A DNA stretch of 22,280 nucleotides from Treponema sp. (GTDB lineage: Bacteria > Spirochaetota > Spirochaetia > Treponematales > Breznakiellaceae): positions 1 through 22,280 of the forward strand of contig JAISRW010000228.1 in assembly GCA_031273405.1 (NCBI GenBank). Reading direction: 5' to 3'. A model generated the notes under the pieces. It did not search any database and was not told the DNA's origin. It was given only the letters and a program-made list of their open reading frames with translations. Each line of letters opens with the position of its first letter. Position 1 is the first letter of the stretch. Of this stretch, positions 1 through 8,003 are shown piece by piece. The position numbers were made by a program, and so were the translations under genes.

Positions 1-21
1 GAAATTATTGTTTACAATCAT
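1..21 (-). CDS. 5' tip of a probable flagellin or other motility gene (partial, cut by window edge)
   Basis: Only seven codons are inside the window, reading M-I-V-N-N-N-F from the ATG at 21-19. A strong ribosome binding site (GGGAGG, 27-32) lies 5 nt upstream. The residues fit the general flagellin opening M-[IR]-[IV]-N-x-N, and spirochete FlaB core proteins typically begin M-I-I-N-H-N. The sigma-28-type promoter just upstream independently points to a late flagellar gene. That is an inference from seven residues and a promoter, so another motility gene cannot be excluded. It lies 50 nt downstream of the hslU stop on the same strand but appears to have its own promoter. Confidence 0.55.
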
Positions 22-40
22 ACTTTCCTCCCATCTTCTA

Positions 41-67
41 TCATCGGCATAAGCCAAAACTAATTTA
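41..67 (-). promoter_or_regulatory. sigma-28 (FliA/SigD)-type promoter
   Basis: On the minus strand the sequence reads TAAATTAG (67-60), 11 nt (59-49), then GCCGATGA (48-41). The enterobacterial FliA consensus is TAAAGTTT-N11-GCCGATAA, so the spacing is exact and the -10 box matches at 7 of 8 positions. A start point near position 34 would leave a very short leader holding only the GGGAGG ribosome binding site. The -35 box lies just outside the hslU stop codon, so the downstream gene can be transcribed independently of the long operon. Confidence 0.75.
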
Positions 68-71
68 GGGC

Positions 72-1643
72 CTACAAAATATATCTCCCCAGGTCCTGAT
101 CCTTAACAAGGTTCGCCAGTTTCTGATTCACATAATCCACGGTGACAGGCACCTTTGCCGGGGCAATATCGGGGGCCTCAAAGGAAAGCTCTTCCAGGAG
201 GGCCTCCATGATGGTATGAAGCCTCCGGGCGCCTATGTTTTCGAGGCTGGCGTTGACCTCCGCCGCCAGGGCGGCAAGACATTCCACCGCCTCGGGGGTA
301 AATTCTATGTCCACGTTTTCCGTAGCCATGAGTTCCACATACTGCTTGGTAAGGGCATTCTTGGGCTCCGTGAGGATCCTGAGAAAATCGTCCTTACCCA
401 GGGAATCCAGTTCCACCCTCAAGGGGAAGCGCCCCTGGAGCTCCGGGATAAGATCCGAAGGCTTGGCGATATTGAAGGCCCCGGCGGCAATAAAAAGCAC
501 ATGCTCCGTATTCACCGGCCCCCACTTGGTCGTCACCGTCGCCCCTTCCACAATGGGGAGTATGTCCCGCTGCACCCCCTCCCTGGATACGTCGGGGCCG
601 CCGCCCCTGTCCCCCTTGACCGCTATCTTGTCAATTTCGTCGATAAAGACGATCCCTGTCTCTTCCACCCTCTGCCGGGCTTCGTCGCTTACCCGGTCCC
701 GGTCTATGAGCTTCTCCGATTCTTCGGCGATGAGGATCTCCCTGGCCCTCTTGATGGTGACCACTTTCTTTTTTTTGCCACCCCCGAAAAAGCCCGCCAT
801 TCCCGAAAGGCTGGATTCCAGATCCTCCATGGCGCCCCCCATCATTTCAAAGGCGGGAAACTGGGGGGCCTGGTCCACCGTGATCTCCACGGTTCTGTCC
901 TCAAGCTTTCCCTCCCTGAGCATGGTCCGGAATTTTTCCCTGGTAGCCGCCGCGGCCGCCTTGTCGGGGCCCTTTTCCTCAGGCGCCTGTCCGGCTTCCG
1001 CTGCCGCGCCTTCGGCGGCATCCCTGCCGGCCGGCCGGCGGGAGTTCCCGGCGGGAATCCCTATCTGTATGGCGGTCCCCATAAAGGCCGGGCCTGTTCC
1101 GCCGGAATTGCCGGGGTTAATGGAAAAGGAACCCATGGGCCTGACCACGGGACGGGACTTACCCCCCTTGGTTTTCTTTTCCGTTCCCGGAAGGAGGAGA
1201 TCCAAGAGGGCTTCCTCCGCCCGGCGGGCGGCCTCGGCGGTAACCGATTCCTGCATCTCCTGTTTCACCATCTGAACCCCGGCGGCCATGAGGTCCCGGA
1301 TCATGGATTCCACGTCCCGGCCCACATAGCCCACTTCGGTGTACTTGGTGGCTTCTACCTTGACGAAGGGAGAATTCGCCAGCCTGGCAAGCCTCCTGGC
1401 GATCTCGGTCTTGCCCACTCCCGTGGGGCCTATCATAAGGATATTCTTGGGGGTAATATCTTCCCGCATCTCGGCGTCAATCCTGAGCCGGCGGATGCGG
1501 TTACGGAGAGCCACCGCCACCGCCCGTTTGGCTTTTTTCTGGCCCACGATGTATTTGTCCAGTTCCGCCACGATCTCCCGGGGAGTGAGCCTGTCCAGGG
1601 TTCTGTTGGCGTCGTTTTTTGCCGCCGCGATGTCTTTGTCCAT
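72..1643 (-). CDS. hslU: ATP-dependent protease ATPase subunit HslU (ClpY)
   Basis: AAA+ unfoldase that feeds substrates into the HslV peptidase in the cytoplasm. With the start at ATG 1643 it has 523 residues. Visible are Walker A (GPTGVGKT, about 72-79), the pore loop GYVGRD (about 105-110), Walker B (IVFIDEID, about 331-338) and the C-terminal tail ending GRYIL, which in known HslU inserts into HslV. The start at 1643 is chosen over an in-frame TTG at 1667 because AAGGAG lies 9 nt upstream, overlapping the hslV stop, and because the TTG would lie inside hslV. The protein is longer than the usual 440-470 residues. The excess is a Gly/Ala/Pro-rich stretch in the I-domain (about 153-232). It is the last gene of the operon and pairs with hslV immediately upstream. 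Confidence 0.96.
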   Translation of the reverse strand: MDKDIAAAKNDANRTLDRLTPREIVAELDKYIVGQKKAKRAVAVALRNRIRRLRIDAEMREDITPKNILMIGPTGVGKTEIARRLARLANSPFVKVEATKYTEVGYVGRDVESMIRDLMAAGVQMVKQEMQESVTAEAARRAEEALLDLLLPGTEKKTKGGKSRPVVRPMGSFSINPGNSGGTGPAFMGTAIQIGIPAGNSRRPAGRDAAEGAAAEAGQAPEEKGPDKAAAAATREKFRTMLREGKLEDRTVEITVDQAPQFPAFEMMGGAMEDLESSLSGMAGFFGGGKKKKVVTIKRAREILIAEESEKLIDRDRVSDEARQRVEETGIVFIDEIDKIAVKGDRGGGPDVSREGVQRDILPIVEGATVTTKWGPVNTEHVLFIAAGAFNIAKPSDLIPELQGRFPLRVELDSLGKDDFLRILTEPKNALTKQYVELMATENVDIEFTPEAVECLAALAAEVNASLENIGARRLHTIMEALLEELSFEAPDIAPAKVPVTVDYVNQKLANLVKDQDLGRYIL

Positions 1644-1656
1644 CAGGAAGTTCTCC

Positions 1657-2202
1657 TTATTGTTCAAGTTCTTCCAGGGTTATTTGCCCGTTGGTATAGA
1701 TGCAGATATTCCCCGCTATTTTCAAACTCCGTTCGGCGATTTCTCTGGCCGAAAGATCCGAAGCGTCAAGATAAGCGAGAGCCGCGGCATAGGCGTAATT
1801 GCCGCCTGAGCCTATGGCCAGGGCGTCTTCCGCCGGCTCTATCACGTCGCCGGTACCCGAGATAAGCAGGGTCTTGTGGAGGTCCGCCACCAGCAGCAGG
1901 GCTTCGAGGCGCCGCAGGGTCCGGTCGGTGCGCCAGTCCCTGGCAAGCTCCACGGCCGCCCGTAAAAGATCCCCCGAATATTCCTTGAGCTTTGCCTCAA
2001 AACGGTCAAAGAGGGTAAAGGCGTCGGCGGTGGCGCCGGCAAAACCGCAGAGCACCTTTCCTTCCATCAGGCGCCTCACCTTCCGGGCGTTGTTCTTCAT
2101 CACCGTCTCGCCCATGGTTACCTGCCCGTCTCCGGCCATAGCCACCTTCCCGTCCCGCCTGACCGCCACAACGGTGGTGGACCTAATCTTCACATCTTTC
2201 AC
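1657..2202 (-). CDS. hslV: ATP-dependent protease peptidase subunit HslV (ClpQ)
   Basis: Proteasome-like threonine peptidase that forms the core of the HslUV complex. It has 181 residues and matches the family along its full length: [55 protein letters not shown] and the IYTN near the C-terminus. The catalytic threonine should be Thr9, after an eight-residue leader (MKDVKIRS) that must be removed, as in HslV forms with a short propeptide. The start is GTG at 2202. It overlaps the xerC stop by 4 nt (GTGA) and has GGAGG 8 nt upstream, which indicates translational coupling. The stop is 13 nt before the hslU ATG. Confidence 0.97.
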   Translation of the reverse strand: MKDVKIRSTTVVAVRRDGKVAMAGDGQVTMGETVMKNNARKVRRLMEGKVLCGFAGATADAFTLFDRFEAKLKEYSGDLLRAAVELARDWRTDRTLRRLEALLLVADLHKTLLISGTGDVIEPAEDALAIGSGGNYAYAAALAYLDASDLSAREIAERSLKIAGNICIYTNGQITLEELEQ

Positions 2203-3128
2203 TTTAGCTTCCTCCGGGATTGGCTCCCGCCGTGGGGATGGGCCTTTCCGTACACATTTTTGAGTCTTTCCGTATTTACATGGGTATAGCGCTGGGTAGT
2301 CGAAATACTGGCGTGGCCCAAAAGTTCCTGGACTACCCTGACATCGCAGCCTGAATTAACCAGATGGGTGGCAAAGCTGTGCCGCAGGGCGTGGGGGTTT
2401 ATGTTCTTCCCCAGCCCCGACCTTGCGGCGTATTGGTTGATGATCCACCTCACTCCGGGAATCGAAATGGGCCTGCCCTGGCGGTTGACAAAGAGCCTGT
2501 CGGTGGGGCCCTCCCTCTTTACCCTGGCCTGCCTCATGGGCAGATAGGCGAGAAGGGCTTCCCGGGCCTCGTCGGAAAAAAACACCTGCCTTTCCTTATC
2601 CCCCTTCCCTATGATTAAGGCGCCGGAAAAATCCTTTTCTATTTTTTTAAGGGAAAGTTCCACCAGTTCCGAAATACGGAGGCCGGCGGAATACATAACC
2701 AGGATCAATGCCTTGTCCCTTTCGGGCCAGAGAATGCCCGCACTATCGGGAAGCTCCGAAAAGTCGGCCATTTCCTTTTCCAGGAGAAAAGCCGGCAGGG
2801 TCTTGGGGGTCTTGAGATTCCTGAGCAAAGCGGAAGGATCGTCCTCCCGGCAGCCGAAACGCATCAACCAGCGGTAAAAACCCCGGATCGAAGAGAGGGA
2901 GCGGTTCACGCTTACCGAGGCTATGCCTTCGGCGCTCAGGTCCGCGATAAAGCCCCGGACCCCCGCCTGATCGGCCTCCTCGGGGAGGAAACCGTGGTTG
3001 CCGCAATAGGACGAATAGCGGCCCAGATCCCTGGTATAGGCCGCAACGGTACGCTCCGAAACGCCCCGGACGGCTTTGAGATATTCCAGGTACCGGCCTA
3101 TTCTGCCGCTGATTATGTCATTCATCAT
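2199..3128 (-). CDS. xerC: Tyrosine recombinase XerC
   Basis: Site-specific recombinase of the chromosome dimer resolution system, acting with XerD at dif. It has 309 residues, with an N-terminal SAM-like core-binding domain (about 1-105) and a C-terminal catalytic domain. All catalytic residues are visible: Arg151 (SAGLRISE), Lys175 (GKGDKER), His246 and Arg249 (PHALRH), His272 ([10 protein letters not shown]) and nucleophile Tyr281 (QRYTHV). The ending (VYGKAHPHG) resembles XerC proteins (VYDxAHPRA). The ATG at 3128 is followed at once by a second ATG at 3125. Either overlaps the topA stop (3118-3120), by 11 or 8 nt. XerC versus XerD assignment rests on the C-terminal match and is less certain than family membership. 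Confidence 0.9.
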   Translation of the reverse strand: MMNDIISGRIGRYLEYLKAVRGVSERTVAAYTRDLGRYSSYCGNHGFLPEEADQAGVRGFIADLSAEGIASVSVNRSLSSIRGFYRWLMRFGCREDDPSALLRNLKTPKTLPAFLLEKEMADFSELPDSAGILWPERDKALILVMYSAGLRISELVELSLKKIEKDFSGALIIGKGDKERQVFFSDEAREALLAYLPMRQARVKREGPTDRLFVNRQGRPISIPGVRWIINQYAARSGLGKNINPHALRHSFATHLVNSGCDVRVVQELLGHASISTTQRYTHVNTERLKNVYGKAHPHGGSQSRRKLK

Positions 3129-5322
3129 CGCTTGTACCCCGGGGAACCGGCTCCTCGTCGTCGCTGGAATGGAAATAATCGCAGTCGGGATTGACGCAGG
3201 CTTTGTGGGCGCCGTTTTTTTTGTCGTACTTTTCCACCATGAACTGGCCGCACTTGGGACAGCTCTGGTTTATGGGCTTGAAGTGGCTTATAAAATCGCA
3301 CTGGGGATAATTGGTGCAGCCGTAGAATTCCTTGCCCCTGCCCTTGGTCTTCCGGGCTACTACATCGCCGCCGCACTTGGGGCACTTGGCCAGGGGGATC
3401 GATTTGGTATTCCGGCAGTCGGGAAACCCGGAGCAGGCCAAAAAAAACCCGAAGCGGCCCAGCTTCTTCACCATGGGCTTGCCGCACTTTTCGCATACAT
3501 AGTCGGTAGCTTCGTCCAGGGAGCCTTTAAAGGATTCAAGGGTCTTGCCTACCTCGTCCACCTGTTCCTTGAAGGGAAACCAGAATTCCCGAATCATGTC
3601 GGGCCAGAGGATATGGTTTTCCGCCACTTCGTCAAGCTTGGTTTCCATGACCGCGGTAAAAGCTGAATCAACATAATGGGAAAAATATTCCACCAGCATA
3701 TCGTTGATCATCTTCCCCAAAAGAGTGGGCACAAGCTGCCGGTTGGACCTGACCACATAGTAGCGGTCAAGAAGCACCGAGACAATCGAATGATAGGTAG
3801 AAGGCCGACCTATGCCCTTCTCGTCCAGGGTCTTCACAATCGTGCCGTCGGTAAAGCGGGAAGGCCCCTGGGTAAAATGCTGATCCGGCCTGAAATCGTC
3901 CACCTTCACCTGGTCCCCTATCTTGAGGCTGGGATAGGCGCTCCCCTTTTCGTCCCTGGAAGCCAGCAGCTTCATGACCTGATAGAAGCCCTTCTCGATG
4001 ATCTTGGTTCCCGAGACGCGGAAGATGCCGGTTTCGTTCCCGCCGGTCCGCCGCACCGTAATATCGGCGCTGACGGTCCTGGTTTTGGCGTTGTTCATCT
4101 GGCTCGACACAAAACGCTCCCAGATTATGCTATAAAGCCTCAATTGATCCCTGGTAAGATATTCCTTTACCTCCTCGGGAGTATAGCTTACATAGGTCGG
4201 GCGTATGGCCTCGTGGGCGTCCTGGGCCTTCTTGCCTGCGGCGTATTCCGCGGGCTTTTCGGGGAGATCCCTGGGGAAATGTTTCCCTATCCATTCCCGC
4301 ACCTCGTCCAGGGCCGACTGGGCTATTCTCACCGAATCGGTGCGCATATAGGTGATGAGGCCTATGCGGTTCGAGCCTATATTCACCCCCTCGTAAAGCA
4401 TCTGGGCCACCTGCATGGTCTTCCTGCTGGTAAAGCCCAGGCGGTTCGCCGCGGTCTGCTGGAGCTGGGATGTCGTAAAAGGAGGCCGGGGCTTTATCGT
4501 TTTTTCCGTCTCCCGTATATCCGAAACAACGCAGTCGCTGTTTTTTATGATCTCAATGATGGCCCGGACCTCGTCCTCGCTCTTGAGTTCGGGCTTTGCG
4601 CCGTTCCATGAAACAAGCTGGGCCGTATACGATGCTTTTCCTACCTTAAAGTCCGCCTCCAGGGTCCAGAACTCTACGGGGATAAAGGACTCCACCTCCT
4701 TCTCCCGTTCGCAGATGAGCCTCAGGGCTACAGACTGAACCCTCCCGGCGGAGAGGCCGTTCTTGACCTTCTTCCAGAGCAGGGGCGAAAGGTTATAACC
4801 CACCAGCCTGTCCAAAATCCGCCGGGCTTTCTGGGCGTTCACTTTATCCTCGTCGATGGCGCCGGGATGCTCCACCGCTTCCCTGATCGCCTGGGGGGTA
4901 ATCTCGTTAAAGCTTATGCGCTTAATGGGAACCTGATCCGCCTTGGCGCTGATAGCGTTTCTGAGATGCCAAGCAATGGCCTCCCCTTCCCTGTCGTTAT
5001 CGCTTGCCAGAAGCACCGAAAAAGCTTTCTTCGCGTCCCCCTGGAGTTCCTTCAAGAGTTTTGCCCGCCCCCGGACGGTGATATATTCGGGTTCAAAATT
5101 TTTAACCACATCGATGGCCAGCCGCGATTTGGGAAGATCGATGAGGTGGCCCATGCAGGCTTTAACGGTATAGTCCGAACCAAGGTATTTTTCGATGGTT
5201 TTAGCCTTGGCCGGAGATTCCACTATTACCAGAGTCTTGCGGATCTTCGGGGGCTTTTTCTCCCTGGTTTTTCCGCTTTTAGGCTTTTTAGTCTTCGCTG
5301 TTTTTTCAACATCAAGCGCCAT
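3118..5322 (-). CDS. topA: DNA topoisomerase I (type IA)
   Basis: Relaxes negative supercoils by cutting one strand and passing the other through. It has 734 residues. A Lys-rich basic N-terminal extension (about 1-28) precedes the TOPRIM domain, with Glu35 (VESPAKA) and the acidic pair Asp108/Asp110 (SDNDREGE). Nucleophile Tyr325 lies in GLITYMRTDS. Three C4 zinc ribbons fill the C-terminus (from about 615), each opening with CxxC (CEKCGKP, CPKCGGD, CPKCGQF) and each followed by a second cysteine pair. A ribosome binding site (AAGGG) lies upstream of ATG 5322 and overlaps the dprA stop; the gap is 11 nt. The family order TOPRIM, gate, zinc ribbons is complete, so the enzyme should be active. 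Confidence 0.97.
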   Translation of the reverse strand: MALDVEKTAKTKKPKSGKTREKKPPKIRKTLVIVESPAKAKTIEKYLGSDYTVKACMGHLIDLPKSRLAIDVVKNFEPEYITVRGRAKLLKELQGDAKKAFSVLLASDNDREGEAIAWHLRNAISAKADQVPIKRISFNEITPQAIREAVEHPGAIDEDKVNAQKARRILDRLVGYNLSPLLWKKVKNGLSAGRVQSVALRLICEREKEVESFIPVEFWTLEADFKVGKASYTAQLVSWNGAKPELKSEDEVRAIIEIIKNSDCVVSDIRETEKTIKPRPPFTTSQLQQTAANRLGFTSRKTMQVAQMLYEGVNIGSNRIGLITYMRTDSVRIAQSALDEVREWIGKHFPRDLPEKPAEYAAGKKAQDAHEAIRPTYVSYTPEEVKEYLTRDQLRLYSIIWERFVSSQMNNAKTRTVSADITVRRTGGNETGIFRVSGTKIIEKGFYQVMKLLASRDEKGSAYPSLKIGDQVKVDDFRPDQHFTQGPSRFTDGTIVKTLDEKGIGRPSTYHSIVSVLLDRYYVVRSNRQLVPTLLGKMINDMLVEYFSHYVDSAFTAVMETKLDEVAENHILWPDMIREFWFPFKEQVDEVGKTLESFKGSLDEATDYVCEKCGKPMVKKLGRFGFFLACSGFPDCRNTKSIPLAKCPKCGGDVVARKTKGRGKEFYGCTNYPQCDFISHFKPINQSCPKCGQFMVEKYDKKNGAHKACVNPDCDYFHSSDDEEPVPRGTSDDE

Positions 5323-5333
5323 GCAAACAACCC

Positions 5334-6320
5334 TTACAAGCTAATATTTAATTCCCGGGCAAGAGAGGACGCCAAAAAAGCCCCTCCGGAGGAATTGTCC
5401 TTTAAAGGACCTTCCTGAATTTCCCGGTCTGCCAAGAGGGAATTTTCCGTTAACCCTCGTTTTTCCATGATTTCGGCGGCCGAACCGATGACCGCGGCAC
5501 CTTCCTCCGCCAGGCGGGCCGTGCCCGCTCCCTGGGCGGAAGAAAGGCCCGCCCGGGCCACCAAAAGCTCCCGGCCCTGCTCCAGGGCGAAGGATGCGGT
5601 GATGAGGGCCCCCGAAGCGGCCGGCGCCTCCACTATCACCACCAGCCGGGCCAAGCCCGATATGATCCGGTTCCGGGCGGGGAAATTCCATTTTCTCACC
5701 CCTGTTCCCGGAGGATATTCCGAAACCAGGGCCCCGCCGCCGGAGAGAATCCGCCGGGCCAGATCCTGGTTTGAAAGGGGATAAACCTGGTCCGGCCCGG
5801 AAGCCAGGACCGCCACAGCGGGAGCCCTAGCTTCAATATTCCCTCTATGGGCCAAAGCGTCAATCCCCAAAGCAAGGCCCGACACCACAGGCACGCCGAA
5901 ACAGCCGAATTCCTTCCCCAGCTTATAAGCCTGAAGCGCCGCCGCCGCCGAAGGCCGTCTGGTTCCCACAATAGCCGCCAGGCTTTGATCGCCTGAGGGA
6001 AGGGAGCCCCGGTAAAAGAGAAGAACCGGGGGATCGTAAATTTCCCGAAGCAGGGGGGGATAATCACCGCCGGCCAGGGAAACCATCCCTATGCCCAGGC
6101 GGCGGCAGCGGGTTTCGTCCTTTTCGGCCCCGGCCCTCAACGCGTCCATGGTCCAGAATTCCCGTCCCGCCGGGCGCTTGAGAATCCCTTCTATATCTCT
6201 CTTTGAAAGTAATGAAAAGTCTTCCTCCCTGTCAAATTTCCGGCACAATTCGGCCTTTTCCACAGGAGAAAGACCGGGAATGCGGGTAATCATCAGATCC
6301 AAAAGCCCGCGGCTAACCAT
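5334..6320 (-). CDS. dprA: DNA-processing protein DprA (Smf)
   Basis: Binds incoming single-stranded DNA and loads RecA during natural transformation. It is also widespread in bacteria not known to be competent. The Rossmann-like core is clear: VGTRRPS, SGLALGIDALAHRG, SEYPPG, FPARNRII and GALITASFALEQGREL. The start at ATG 6320 (328 residues) is preferred over in-frame codons further upstream, because GGAG lies 7 nt upstream and because the ATG overlaps the stop of the upstream TPR gene by 8 nt, a coupled arrangement. N-terminal helices resemble the SAM-like domain of DprA. The C-terminal winged-helix region is short and not clearly recognisable. Position between topA and the TPR gene is unrelated to competence genes, so a housekeeping role cannot be excluded. 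Confidence 0.93.
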   Translation of the reverse strand: MVSRGLLDLMITRIPGLSPVEKAELCRKFDREEDFSLLSKRDIEGILKRPAGREFWTMDALRAGAEKDETRCRRLGIGMVSLAGGDYPPLLREIYDPPVLLFYRGSLPSGDQSLAAIVGTRRPSAAAALQAYKLGKEFGCFGVPVVSGLALGIDALAHRGNIEARAPAVAVLASGPDQVYPLSNQDLARRILSGGGALVSEYPPGTGVRKWNFPARNRIISGLARLVVIVEAPAASGALITASFALEQGRELLVARAGLSSAQGAGTARLAEEGAAVIGSAAEIMEKRGLTENSLLADREIQEGPLKDNSSGGAFLASSLARELNISL

Positions 6321-7059
6321 AGAGACGCTCCATGGCGGCAAAGCGGTTATTCTGGGCTTCGAGCCTTTTGGCCTCATCCTTGGTAAGGCTGATTATCCGG
6401 CTGTAAAGATCCGCGGCGGACTGAAAATTCCCGGTCACAAAATAGGCCCTGGCCAGTATGAACATGACGTCCACATTGCTTTTGGAAATCTCCAGGTACT
6501 TTTCAAGGTGTGGAACGGCTTCTTCCGGCCGGTCCAGTTCAAACACATAGAGCACCCCTATGCCGTAGCGGGGGTTTAAATACCTGCCGTCCAGTTCAAT
6601 GGCCCGGCGGTAGGCTTCTTCGGCCAGGACAAAGAGCCCCTCCCTTGCGCTGTTATCCCCTCCGGGGAAGCTATGGGAAGACTTGGCGGCGGTGGCCGCC
6701 GAAATCCCGGTGAGATAATGGAGCACCGGATCTTCCGGGGTATAGTAAATCGCCCGCTCCAGGGCTTCCAGGGCTTCGTTATGGAGACCCCTGTCCTGGA
6801 GGCGGCTGGCAAGGATCTTCCAGTAAATCCCGGTTTTCGCGCCGGCCTGCACATAAGCCTCGATCTGCTTTTCGTATTGCCCAATGGCGGCCTTAAGCTC
6901 CTCTATGGTGGCGGGAGTTCCGCTCCGGCCGAGACCGGCGATATGGACCGCCAGATCATTGCGGTCCTTCCTGGTCTGATAGGTAATCAGCGCGGCCAGA
7001 CCCAGGATAAAGGTTAAAATAACCAGGAAAGGGATAAGGAAGTCTTTTTTGTTTTTCAT
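6313..7059 (-). CDS. Membrane-anchored tetratricopeptide-repeat protein, function unknown
   Basis: It has 248 residues from ATG 7059. The start overlaps the upstream recombinase stop by 4 nt (ATGA), and the first residues are MKNKK followed by one membrane segment (about 6-25), which supports this choice over longer readings. After a linker with a predicted coiled or helical stretch (EELKAAIGQYEKQIEAY), the rest is a chain of about four TPR-like helix pairs (EALEALERAIYYTPED, AEEAYRRAIELDG, EEAVPHLEKYLEI, QSAADLYSRIISLT). Such proteins usually scaffold complexes. With one N-terminal anchor the TPR part should face the periplasm. A division or wall-related role is suggested only by its position downstream of ftsZ. 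Confidence 0.85.
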   Translation of the reverse strand: MKNKKDFLIPFLVILTFILGLAALITYQTRKDRNDLAVHIAGLGRSGTPATIEELKAAIGQYEKQIEAYVQAGAKTGIYWKILASRLQDRGLHNEALEALERAIYYTPEDPVLHYLTGISAATAAKSSHSFPGGDNSAREGLFVLAEEAYRRAIELDGRYLNPRYGIGVLYVFELDRPEEAVPHLEKYLEISKSNVDVMFILARAYFVTGNFQSAADLYSRIISLTKDEAKRLEAQNNRFAAMERLYG

Positions 7060-7997
7060 GGCGATTCTTCCAATTCCCTGAGCCGGGGCAGATAGCGGCG
7101 GTGGCTTTCCCGAAGAAGGGAATCGTTCACGTGGGTATAAACCTGGGTGGTGGAAATATCCGCGTGGCCCAGCAGTTCCTGCACCGACCGGAGATCCGCG
7201 CCCCCTGACAAAAGCTCTGTGGCAAAGGTATGCCTCAGGGTGTGGATCTTGGAGCTTACCCCCGCCTGATCCGCCAGAGCGGCATAGTTTTTCCATATCC
7301 CTTTGCGGGAAAGGCGCTTTCCGGAGCGGCTCACAAAGAGAGCGGGGCTCTGGCGGCGCCCCAGCAGGGCCGGCCTCACCTCGGCGAGGTAGCGCCTGAG
7401 CCAGAACACCGCATCGGGGCCGAAAATCACCAGCCTCTCCCTGCGGCCCTTTCCCATGACCCTGGCCATGGCTTCGGAAAGGAAAAGGTCCCGGGTGTTG
7501 AGGGCCGCCGCTTCGGAAACCCGCAGGCCTGCGGAATAGATGAGCTCGTAGAGGGTCCGGTTCCGTATACCCAGAGGGGTTTGGGTATCTATCAGAGCCA
7601 GGAGCCTGTCCGCCTCGCCCTCTTGAAGCACCGCCGGCAGCCTTCCTCCCCTGCGGGGGCTTTCCAGGAGGGTAACGCAGTTGTCGTCCCGTATATGTTC
7701 TTCCACCAGAAACCTGAAAAAGGATCGCAGGGCCGAAATAGCCTTTGCCGCAGACCGGGAATCTATGCCGTCCGCATCCCGCCGGTGTTCAAGATAGCGG
7801 GAAAAGTCCGAAAAATTCGCCTGCCTCTCCGGGGGAGCCTCGCCGCCGCTCTGGTTAACCGTAAGCTTTTCTTTTTCAAGCCATAGAAGGAAGCGGCGGA
7901 TCTCCAGGCAGTAGGTTTCGGCTGTCAGAGAAGCCCGCCGTTCCAGGGCGATGAGACGGGAATGATAACGGTTCAGCAGGGTTTGATTATCCACCAT
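7056..7997 (-). CDS. xerD: Tyrosine recombinase, XerD-like
   Basis: Second Xer-family recombinase of the operon, 313 residues. The catalytic set is complete: Arg159 (SAGLRVSE), Lys183 (MGKGRRERL), His252 and Arg255 (IHTLRHTFAT), His278 (LLGHADISTT) and Tyr287 (QVYTHV). The end (LRESHRRYLPR) is closer to XerD tails such as LRQLHQQHHPR than to XerC, which is why it is called XerD-like. The linker between the two domains (about 43-62) is longer and more polar than usual. The ATG at 7997 is 6 nt after the ftsZ stop, with AGGGA upstream. Partner XerC lies three genes further down the same operon (TPR, dprA and topA intervene), so both subunits could be made from one message. Confidence 0.85.
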   Translation of the reverse strand: MVDNQTLLNRYHSRLIALERRASLTAETYCLEIRRFLLWLEKEKLTVNQSGGEAPPERQANFSDFSRYLEHRRDADGIDSRSAAKAISALRSFFRFLVEEHIRDDNCVTLLESPRRGGRLPAVLQEGEADRLLALIDTQTPLGIRNRTLYELIYSAGLRVSEAAALNTRDLFLSEAMARVMGKGRRERLVIFGPDAVFWLRRYLAEVRPALLGRRQSPALFVSRSGKRLSRKGIWKNYAALADQAGVSSKIHTLRHTFATELLSGGADLRSVQELLGHADISTTQVYTHVNDSLLRESHRRYLPRLRELEESP

Positions 7998-8003
7998 CGG
8001 TCC

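Noticed and set aside
216..1865. Very long plus-strand open frame opposite hslU and hslV (549 codons)
   Set aside because: It is antisense to two fully conserved genes, is rich in Gly, Pro, His and Arg as expected from a GC-biased complementary frame, and shows no family-like motif.
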